From positions 601,821 to 621,976 of the forward strand of contig BLXT01003199.1 in assembly GCA_019648995.1 (NCBI GenBank): a stretch of 20,156 bases of DNA, read 5' to 3'. The notes under the pieces are model-generated. The model did not search any database. It worked only from the letters and a program-made list of their open reading frames with translations, and had not been told where the DNA came from. Source of the DNA: Plakobranchus ocellatus. Taxonomy: Eukaryota > Mollusca > Gastropoda > Plakobranchidae. A program made the position numbers and the translations under genes. Below are positions 17,201-20,156 of the stretch, one piece after another; position 1 is the first letter of the stretch; each line of letters opens with the position of its first letter.

Positions 17201-20052
17201 CAATTTTTCCTAACTTGTATCAAAACTGTCTTTTAAAAATAAGTGAATGAAAAATATCAAGTATTTTGAAAGCTTGAAAACTACAAATGTCTCAAAACCA
17301 TCTCATATGATTGCACGATTACTCATGTTCTGCTTTACATCAAATGTCAGCCATTTGGAAATGTCTCATTGCCAGTTGCGCTTATATCAGTGTATTTGTC
17401 AGATTTGATTAAAGCTTTCATGAACTTGAAGTGAAGTAGTCACAGCTTATTTCACAGTGACCTTATTTCCCTGTGCATTTTAGGTATGGCCATATCTCTT
17501 GGGCCACTACAAGTTTGGCAGCACGTTCGAGGAGCGGGAAGAGCTGGAGGCAGTCATGGGGGCGGAGTATGAGAAAGTCATGTCTGAATGGTTGGCAGTA
17601 GAGGCAATCATTCGGCAACGGGACAAGGAAACAGTCGCAGCTAATCTGGCAAAACTATCCCAAGAGAGCACAGATGGTCACATCCCATTGGTGCGCAAAG
17701 ATTCAAGTCTCAGTAATGAGGTGAAGTCACAAGGCTTTTTTCTTGGCTCTGAAGTCCCCTGGTTTTGTCTTATTTATCTTCATTTTTACCCTGTTGTTTC
17801 TGTTGAACTCCATCTCCTCAGCAGATTTCAGTGTCTCCAGATTTTTATTCTCGTCCTGTTCTTTCTCCTGCTCATTATCTTTCTGCTCTTGTCGCATTTG
17901 TACTGTCAGTTGCACCGCATGCTATAATAATACTATTATCCCATTACAAAATTTTAGGTACAGGTACATATATGTATGAATAATAATCCTAGCTCACTCT
18001 GACAGAAACCATACAGAATGTCTGTTTCAGGTACACATGTATAAAAAATCAAAGCTTGCTCTGAGGGAAACCATTGGAAAAGTTGTATTAAAAATACAGA
18101 TGTCTGAATAGTCCTGGCTTGCCCTGGATGAGACTTAAGTTTTGCCCTCTAAAATTCTCTCTCCACCTCAGGTGTTTGTGTCGTTTGAATCGGAAGAGTT
18201 GTCTCGGCCTGAGACTGTTGTTGAGGAGAGCTCAACAGCACGGACCACACCTTCCTCTGACAGAAAGACAAGCATGGAGTTGTCTATCACAGCACCCAGC
18301 ACCAGCAGTGTTGGGGGGACTGACCGCGCTGTGGGCACCGAGACTCCTCCCATGGCTATTCTGAAGAAGGACGGAATCCACAAAGGATTTTCTCATGGAC
18401 AGGAAAGTCCTGATGATGGTCTGGGAGGCTCGTTTGCTCGAGGGGAGAGTATTGTTGCAGAGACGGAAAGGTTTGCACCTTCATGGATATTCAGATACAG
18501 CTTTATCAGTTTCCTATCATATTAATTGAAAATGGAAAGGGGTGGGGGAGGAGGGACGGAGGTCGTAGATGCTATTATGCATGAAATTTTAGGTTTTGAA
18601 TTATTGTCTAGTTTTTAAAAAAAATGTCATTTTTGTAGAGCTTGGATGACCCTGACAAGTATTAGTAAAAATCCTGGATTGAAAGCTGACAAAAATCTTG
18701 TGGTAACATTAATTTGTGAGCTAAGTTGTGTTTATATTGAGAATAATTTTAATAGGATGTGAAGATGATTATGAGACATTTGGGTTTATTCTTTTTTTAC
18801 GAACAGTGAGAAAAGCCAGTTTTCTCCACCAATGTTTTTTTTTTTGCTTCCAGACCCAAAACAGATTCCGTGGGTGACTCAGGCATCTTGACACCAATGA
18901 CTCCCAGATCCCTACCAGCAGACGTTGCTGATCGCATTCAAATGTCAGCCAAGTTGTCTGTGGACAGCGCGGTGGAGGATGGGGGAAGCATGGCAGGAGG
19001 TCTGGACAGCTCAAGCTCAGTTGGCGGCAACAAATCACGCACAGGGTCTGCTACAGATGAAGGTGAGCAGCAGCAGCAGCAGCAACAACAGCAGGGAGTC
19101 AGCAGCGTAATAAGCAACAAGACTGAGGGAGGGTTGACTGTTGACAAATGCGGTGGTTCAGGCGCAAGGATACAGGACTACGAAGATGCTCTAGGTTAGT
19201 TCAGCAATCACTCTCAGCAGTGTCTCCATACAGCCATTACAGTGAAATGACACCACAGAAAAAACTTTGTGAAAAAAACTGGTCATGGAAAAATAAATTC
19301 TATGCTATTTAAATTAGTAATCAATTTTAAAATAGTATATACACAACATTTATGAAAGAACTTGTATGAAAACTATTGGGGATCTCAACACATGTGCCTA
19401 TCTACTTTTTTCTTTATTAAGTGAATAATTTTTTTTAATAACATTTTAAATTTGGTGCAATCCACTATCATAAGAAAATAACGGAAGTTTCAGAGGATAT
19501 TAACAAAGAGCTTACATGTTTTTGTGTATTTGGTGTTTCAATTTATGTGAAGTGTTGAAGTGGAGATAACTGAGAGTTTCAGAGGGTAAGAACCAAGAGG
19601 TCTCATGTATTTGTGTATTTGGTGTTTCTGTTTATGTGAAGTGTTGAAGTGGAGATAACTGAGAGTTTCAATGTATTTGTGTATTTGGTGTTTCTGTTTA
19701 TGTGAAGTGTTGAAGTGGAGATAACTGAGAGTTTCAGACGGTAAGAACCAAGAGATCTCATGTATTTGTGTATTTGGTATTTCTGTTTATGTGAAGTGTT
19801 GAAGTGGAGATAACTGAGAGTTTCAGAGGGTAAGAACCAAGAGGTCTCATGTGTTTGTGTATTTGGTGTTTCTGTTTATGTGAAGTGTTGAAGTGGAGAT
19901 AAATGAGAGTTTTGGAGGATCAGAACAAAGAACTTACATATATTTATGTATTTGGTATTTCAGTTTCTTCAGATGCAAGCGACCATTTGTCTGCAAGCAA
20001 GGAAAGTCTGTTATCACCTGCTTCACCAGCCTCTAATGGAGGGATTTACTCT
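1..20052 (+). CDS. SGSM1/2: SGSM1/SGSM2 orthologue, RUN/TBC-domain Rab GTPase-activating protein (partial, 13 exons)
   Basis: Thirteen exons (listed separately) join with matching phases into 714 stop-free codons. The translation follows vertebrate SGSM1/SGSM2 as I know it: [110 protein letters not shown]. Family knowledge: these proteins bind Rab (and Rap) GTPases through a PH-like Rab-binding domain, carry an N-terminal RUN domain, and stimulate GTP hydrolysis with a C-terminal TBC domain at membranes. Rough layout in the window protein: Rab-binding domain residues 20-205, Ser/Pro linker 180-299, start of TBC about 322-400, acidic Ser-rich insert 400-714. The RUN domain (upstream) and the TBC Arg and Gln fingers (downstream) are outside the window. 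Whether it is closer to SGSM1 or SGSM2 cannot be told; invertebrates probably have one gene for both. Confidence 0.95.
142..603 (+). other. Intron 1, with a SINE fragment
   Basis: GTAAGT donor at 142 and TTAG acceptor ending at 603, phase 0. The only recognisable content is a short antisense SINE fragment at 392-478. Open frames here are weak and unlike any known protein. Confidence 0.9.
380..490 (-). mobile_element. tRNA-derived SINE, 5'-truncated copy with target-site duplications
   Basis: The body at 392-478 is the reverse complement of the 3' half of the same SINE seen whole at 9597-9754: shared blocks are CCAGTCCACAACAAGGTGAT and CTCAGGCTTTCAGGCCCT. The tRNA-like half is absent. The copy is flanked by a 12-bp direct repeat TAAAAGTCAGAG at 380-391 and 479-490, the expected product of LINE-driven target-primed insertion. 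A 5' truncation at insertion explains the missing tRNA part. Confidence 0.88.
604..731 (+). CDS. SGSM1/2: SGSM exon 2
   Basis: Acceptor TTAG|GAAAAC and donor AG|GTAACT, entering in phase 0 and leaving in phase 2. It encodes [20 protein letters not shown] and TPNQLMNG, the conserved GYLSLHQ...WTPNQLMNG block of the SGSM Rab-binding domain, followed by a polar acidic stretch (EDSRDETDR) less like the vertebrate proteins. Confidence 0.94.
732..4419 (+). other. Intron 2, AT-rich, no recognisable gene
   Basis: About 3.7 kb between GTAACT and a CCTGCAG acceptor. It is AT-rich with many homopolymer T runs and one CT-rich tract near 3735-3800. Short open frames (for example 1933-2268 +, 3561-4007 -) have low-complexity or random-looking translations and no conserved motif; the longest one is an artefact of the CT tract. 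I see no transposon ends or RNA gene here. Confidence 0.75.
3735..3800. repeat. Polypyrimidine (CT)n tract
   Basis: An interrupted run of CT/CTT dinucleotides on the + strand followed by a T run to about 3802. The antisense Arg/Glu-rich open frame over it is a by-product of the repeat. Confidence 0.9.
4420..4487 (+). CDS. SGSM1/2: SGSM exon 3
   Basis: Acceptor CTGCAG|C, donor C|GTGAGT; enters in phase 2 and leaves in phase 1. It encodes [19 protein letters not shown] plus HQQ, matching the vertebrate YWDYAM...EEIVYLHCHQQ block, the middle strands of the Rab-binding PH-like fold. Confidence 0.95.
4488..4886 (+). other. Intron 3, nothing recognised
   Basis: GTGAGT donor and CATCAG acceptor. 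Short AT-rich intron with no repeat family, RNA gene or coding trace that I can recognise. Confidence 0.85.
4887..5051 (+). CDS. SGSM1/2: SGSM exon 4
   Basis: Acceptor ATCAG|CT, donor G|GTAAAA; phase 1 to phase 1. It encodes [35 protein letters not shown] and [16 protein letters not shown], nearly identical in pattern to vertebrate SGSM ([32 protein letters not shown]). This is the best-conserved exon of the window and its base composition is clearly GC-richer than the flanking introns. The splice donor GTAAAA is weak. Confidence 0.96.
5230..5640. repeat. Diverged tandem repeat, about 85-bp unit, pyrimidine-rich
   Basis: At least four units share the order TTCTTCCCATCTTTTACA, AATGTGTTTCCCA, ATGCATTTTT, TCTCTGACAG and CTGTTTCCTAG. 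Clear copies start near 5255, 5341, 5430 and 5508. Divergence between units is high, so the array is old. Every unit carries a long polypyrimidine run ending in CAG or TAG, so it looks like a string of 3' splice sites. Confidence 0.75.
6590..6900. repeat. Tandem repeat, about 66-bp unit, four to five copies
   Basis: Copies of GATAAATGGATAAATACAC followed by TTTGGTGTTAGT and ACAACCAAGCAGCTT begin near 6590, 6643, 6708, 6771 and 6838. The two central copies are almost identical; the outer ones are shorter or more diverged. No coding potential. Confidence 0.85.
7543..7689 (+). CDS. SGSM1/2: SGSM exon 5
   Basis: Acceptor TGTAG|GT, donor A|GTAAGT; phase 1 to phase 1. It encodes [13 protein letters not shown], a Ser/Thr run from AGC/AGT repeats, [19 protein letters not shown]. 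Vertebrate SGSM reads [10 protein letters not shown]...[13 protein letters not shown] here, so this closes the Rab-binding domain. The serine homopolymer (near 7585-7620) is likely length-variable. Confidence 0.95.
7690..8588 (+). other. Intron 5, with a 188-bp tandem array
   Basis: GTAAGT donor and CTGCAG acceptor. The 3' half is a tandem array ending about 110 bp before exon 6, followed by a T15 run plus CAG at about 8497-8513 that could be an upstream alternative acceptor. Nothing recognised in 7690-8040. Confidence 0.8.
8050..8480. repeat. Higher-order tandem repeat, 188-bp unit made of two related halves
   Basis: AGTAAAATGTAATCAGAAGC at about 8103 recurs at 8291 as AGTAAAATGTAGTCAGAAGC, a 188-bp step. 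Within each unit a second, diverged half starts with AAGTAAAATATAGYCAGA (about 8196 and 8385) and is followed by CAGAGATTCTTTGCAGGATT. There are slightly more than two full units. Confidence 0.85.
8589..8835 (+). CDS. SGSM1/2: SGSM exon 6, Ser/Pro-rich linker
   Basis: Acceptor CTGCAG|CA, donor AG|GTACTA; phase 1 to phase 2. It encodes an 82-residue proline, serine and alanine-rich linker ([56 protein letters not shown]) between the Rab-binding and TBC parts. Linker sequence is not conserved in the family, so the exon is supported by frame, phase and GC-rich composition. The alternative donor GTAAGT at 8855 would break the frame in exon 7. Confidence 0.88.
8953..9432. repeat. Minisatellite, about 39-48-bp unit, about 11-12 copies
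   Basis: Repeated GGCATGTTAGTTGATGTTGA then GACAAGGGTTGACTTTGGTT. Copies at the 5' side are longer and diverged; those at about 9210-9380 are close to identical and 39-40 bp long. Open frames on both strands over the array (repeated VTLVG...VGTR or VTLVPTS) come from the repeat period being near a multiple of three and are not genes. Confidence 0.92.
9581..9770 (-). mobile_element. tRNA-derived SINE, full-length copy with 16-bp target-site duplications
   Basis: The body is 9597-9754, inserted antisense. Read on the - strand it starts GGGGCATCGGTGGCACAGTG, carries a pol III A box (TGGCACAGTGG, about 9743-9733) and B box (GGGTTCGAGCC, 9690-9680), then a tRNA-unrelated part (GGCCCTGGCCTGACGGAGGG, CCTGAGATCACCTTGTTGTG) and an A-rich tail ATACAAAAACCAAAC. 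GATCACACTCAAGCTG flanks it at 9581-9596 and 9755-9770, both copies perfect, which argues for a fairly young insertion. Confidence 0.95.
10316..10504 (+). mobile_element. tRNA-derived SINE, sense copy with 13-bp target-site duplications
   Basis: The body is 10329-10491, in the same family as 9597-9754 but in the direction of the host gene. It shares CCCTGAGATCTGCAG, TGCCCTGGCCTG, GGAGGGCCTG, AAGCCTGA and GACTGGCTGTATAC. The A box (CTGGCACGATGG) and B box are decayed. ACTTCATTGAAGG repeats at 10316-10328 and 10492-10504. It has more differences than the 9.6-kb copy, so it is older. Confidence 0.92.
11271..11374. repeat. Short two-copy direct repeat, about 74-bp step
   Basis: CTTGTAAGTATACCTTATCC at 11280-11299 recurs at 11354-11373 with flanking similarity (ACTGAGGA / GCTGAAGG). 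Both copies contain a donor-like TTGTAAGTAT. Confidence 0.8.
11486..11550 (+). CDS. SGSM1/2: SGSM exon 7
   Basis: Acceptor TTTTCCAG|A, donor T|GTGAGT; phase 2 to phase 1. Twenty-one whole codons give [21 protein letters not shown], with the IISRAFYG that precedes WLAYCRHL in vertebrate SGSM1/2. The split W codon (T|GG) is restored by exon 8, which fixes both junctions. Confidence 0.94.
11780..11840 (+). repeat. Left terminal inverted repeat of the intron 7 transposon
   Basis: Pairs with 14170-14232 in inverted orientation. The most conserved core is GGGCATAAGGTACCCC and TTTTGAGATATT. Confidence 0.85.
12269..12709 (+). pseudogene. Remnant of transposon-encoded protein, N-terminal acidic region
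   Basis: An ATG at 12269 follows a GC-richer leader (CACATGACTTACCATTGC). It opens MASKQNII, a stop, then [20 protein letters not shown] and [20 protein letters not shown]. Other frames continue with acidic text: [20 protein letters not shown], then [20 protein letters not shown] and [19 protein letters not shown]. Stops and frame changes break it in several places. Acidic, Ser-rich N-termini before a Cys-containing motif are common in transposases, but I do not recognise a catalytic domain. It sits between the two inverted repeats, consistent with being the element's own gene. Confidence 0.6.
14170..14232 (-). repeat. Right terminal inverted repeat of the intron 7 transposon
   Basis: Reverse-complement partner of 11780-11840. 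Just inside it the sequence ACAAACTTGGTGTCAA and CCCATAGCTCAGCCAAAAAG forms the element's subterminal region. Confidence 0.85.
14245..14400. repeat. Polypyrimidine (CT)n microsatellite
   Basis: A nearly pure CT run at 14253-14291, then interrupted CCT/CTT text to about 14400, directly beside the right end of the transposon. The Ser/Leu-rich or Arg/Glu-rich open frames over it are repeat artefacts. Confidence 0.95.
14641..14663. other. Poly-G run with a three-base undetermined gap
   Basis: A run of about 16 G ends in NNN at 14658-14660. It lies about 70 bp upstream of the exon 8 acceptor. The gap probably marks an unresolved homopolymer, so the true length here is unknown. Confidence 0.9.
14732..14877 (+). 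CDS. SGSM1/2: SGSM exon 8, start of TBC region
   Basis: Acceptor CTGGCAG|GG, donor ATT|GTAAGT; phase 1 to phase 0. It encodes [19 protein letters not shown], then [18 protein letters not shown] and [12 protein letters not shown]. Vertebrate SGSM reads WLAYCRHLSTVRTHLSALV and GLTARIWEQYLHD here. The last seven codons (KLCCDGI) and the donor are the first unit of the downstream 37-bp array, so the exon end has been overwritten by or has seeded that array. Confidence 0.95.
14859..15437. repeat. 37-bp minisatellite spanning the exon 8 end and its splice donor, about 17 units
   Basis: The unit is GCTCTGCTGTGATGGAATTG then TAAGTCATGATTTGTAA. About 17 units follow each other; two are shortened to 23 bp (near 14976 and 15217) and one or two lack a base. 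The first unit overlaps exon 8 (14859-14877) and its donor. Most units repeat the donor context ATTGTAAGT or ATTGTAAGC. In the exon 8 frame each full unit adds a TAA 18 nt after the donor, so use of a later donor would end the protein. Confidence 0.95.
14878..16505 (+). other. Intron 8
   Basis: Begins with the 37-bp array and ends in CCTGCAG. The middle (15440-16500) is unique AT-rich DNA; a slightly GC-richer antisense stretch near 15722-16067 has open frames but no conserved motif, so I do not call a gene there. Confidence 0.8.
16506..16574 (+). CDS. SGSM1/2: SGSM exon 9, TBC domain start motif
   Basis: Acceptor CTGCAG|GTAAGG, donor CAG|GTAACT; phase 0 to phase 0, 23 codons. It encodes [16 protein letters not shown] and SHELRKQ, joining directly to VWPYLLGHY of exon 10. 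This is the typical TBC entry motif (GG-I/V-...-LRK-x-VWP-LLG; vertebrate SGSM [21 protein letters not shown]). The second half of the exon is the first unit of the 60-bp array that follows. Confidence 0.95.
16522..17060. repeat. 60-bp in-frame array re-copying exon 9 and its splice donor, eight to nine units
   Basis: Starting in exon 9, a unit of exactly 60 bp repeats with no indel: donors AG|GTAACT sit at 16575, 16635, 16695, 16755, 16815, 16875, 16935 and 16995; a ninth, at 17041-17060, is degraded. Each unit reads in frame as 20 residues ending GVSHELRKQ. The first five units are open; the sixth and seventh have TAG in place of CAG just before the donor. The intronic units are very alike, while the exon copy differs more (YYGG against YNGG or YNDG). 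A long antisense frame over the array is a shadow. Confidence 0.96.
16575..17483 (+). other. Intron 9
   Basis: The first half is the 60-bp array, the second half (17061-17483) is unique sequence with no recognised feature, ending in TTTTAG before exon 10. Confidence 0.85.
17484..17720 (+). CDS. SGSM1/2: SGSM exon 10, TBC domain
   Basis: Acceptor TTTTAG|GTATGG, donor GAG|GTGAAG; phase 0 to phase 0, 79 codons. It encodes [20 protein letters not shown], then [20 protein letters not shown] and [13 protein letters not shown]...[11 protein letters not shown]. Vertebrate SGSM reads [31 protein letters not shown] and HRDSTISNE in the same order. It gives the first TBC helices and the beginning of the insert that splits the domain. 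Confidence 0.97.
17721..18171 (+). other. Intron 10, with a short degenerate tandem repeat
   Basis: GTGAAG donor and CCTCAG acceptor. From about 17955 to 18135 a 60-70-bp unit (AGGTACA...GTATGAATAATAAT, CTTGCTCTG, GAAACCAT) repeats about two and a half times with much divergence. The charged antisense open frame at 17727-17915 comes from a pyrimidine-rich + strand and is not supported as a gene. Confidence 0.7.
18172..18470 (+). CDS. SGSM1/2: SGSM exon 11, disordered TBC insert
   Basis: Acceptor CCTCAG|GTGTTT, donor AG|GTTTGC; phase 0 to phase 2. It encodes [20 protein letters not shown], then Ser/Thr-rich text and [13 protein letters not shown]...[13 protein letters not shown]. Vertebrate SGSM has VFESVDEVEQ and a similar TPTVLRPRDG region, so order is kept although identity is low. 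The segment is acidic and probably unstructured, a likely site for phosphorylation. Confidence 0.9.
18471..18853 (+). other. Intron 11, nothing recognised
   Basis: GTTTGC donor and a T-run followed by CTTCCAG. Contains one G-rich stretch near 18535-18560 (GGGGTGGGGGAGGAGGGACG) and otherwise plain AT-rich DNA. Confidence 0.85.
18854..19194 (+). CDS. SGSM1/2: SGSM exon 12, disordered insert with polyglutamine
   Basis: Acceptor TTCCAG|A, donor G|GTTAGT; phase 2 to phase 1. It encodes [20 protein letters not shown], then acidic Ser/Gly text and nine glutamines from CAG/CAA codons (19068-19094), then about 34 residues of polar sequence. The chosen donor GTTAGT is weak. A better-looking donor, GAAG|GTGAGC at 19063, sits just before the polyQ, has the same phase and would remove 44 codons in frame. 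The part before the polyQ is the better supported coding segment. Confidence 0.88.
19195..19963 (+). other. Intron 12, mostly an 89-bp array
   Basis: GTTAGT donor. Positions 19195-19470 are plain AT-rich DNA; the rest is the tandem array that ends at the exon 13 acceptor. Confidence 0.85.
19475..19963. repeat. 89-bp tandem array ending at the exon 13 acceptor, about 5.5 units
   Basis: GAAGTGTTGAAGTGGAGATA occurs at 19549, 19638, 19704, 19793 and 19882: steps of 89, 66, 89 and 89 bp, the 66 being a 23-bp deletion. Each unit contains TGTATTTGGTGTTTCTGTTT; in the last, partial unit the matching place is TGTATTTGGTATTTCAG, the splice acceptor used by exon 13. So the acceptor region is part of the repeat. 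Confidence 0.95.
19964..20052 (+). CDS. SGSM1/2: SGSM exon 13 (last exon in window)
   Basis: Acceptor ATTTCAG|TT, donor TCT|GTGAGT; phase 1 to phase 0. It encodes [20 protein letters not shown] and PASNGGIYS. In vertebrate SGSM the insert ends SSSGVTYS just before PELLDLYTVNLHRIEKD, so the next exon, outside the window, should carry the TBC Arg-finger motif. The reading frame runs on past the donor to a TAA at 20104, which is read-through into the intron. Confidence 0.88.
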
Positions 20053-20156
20053 GTGAGTGGGAGGGATGTTAGACTGAAACAAAGAACAGGGGTAGAGAAA
20101 AAATAATAGCAATGAGGAAGGGGATAAGTGGTGATAAGATGGAGAGAGAGAGAGAG
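20053..20156 (+). other. Start of intron 13, ending in a (GA)n tract
   Basis: GTGAGT donor, then unique sequence. From about 20141 to the window end the sequence is a GAGAGA run, cut by the window edge. Confidence 0.85.

Noticed and set aside
17727-17915. Charged 62-codon antisense open frame, coiled-coil-like
   Set aside because: Arises from a pyrimidine-rich stretch of intron 10; no supporting signal.

Overview
The window is a piece of an invertebrate animal genome. It is AT-rich, its genes are split by long introns, its splice signals are canonical GT/AG, and it holds tRNA-derived SINEs, microsatellites and many intronic minisatellites. Protein similarity and genome style suggest a lophotrochozoan, perhaps a gastropod mollusc, but the sequence alone does not fix the species.

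I can support one host protein-coding gene, on the + strand and running across the whole window. It is the orthologue of vertebrate SGSM1/SGSM2 (small G protein signalling modulator, a RUN + Rab-binding PH-like + TBC RabGAP protein). I traced 13 exons: 1-141 (5' side cut by the window edge), 604-731, 4420-4487, 4887-5051, 7543-7689, 8589-8835, 11486-11550, 14732-14877, 16506-16574, 17484-17720, 18172-18470, 18854-19194 and 19964-20052. Joined by phase-compatible GT/AG junctions they give 2142 nt, exactly 714 codons with no stop. The N-terminal RUN domain lies upstream of the window. Exons 1-5 encode the Rab-binding PH-like domain, exons 5-6 a low-complexity linker, exons 7-10 the start of the TBC domain, and exons 11-13 the long disordered insert that splits the TBC domain in this family. 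The catalytic Arg and Gln fingers of TBC lie downstream of the window.

The introns hold most of the DNA. Three copies of one tRNA-derived SINE family, each with target-site duplications, lie in introns 1 and 6. A decayed DNA transposon of about 2.45 kb with terminal inverted repeats of roughly 60 bp fills most of intron 7. At least seven minisatellite arrays occur.

The most unusual pattern is that three arrays overlap or abut real splice sites. A 37-bp array re-copies the end of exon 8 with its donor. A 60-bp array re-copies exon 9 with its donor, without any indel and in frame. An 89-bp array runs up to the acceptor of exon 13. The exon 9 array could let the protein gain 20-residue steps at the start of its TBC domain by donor choice. 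I saw no other host gene, RNA gene or CRISPR array on either strand.
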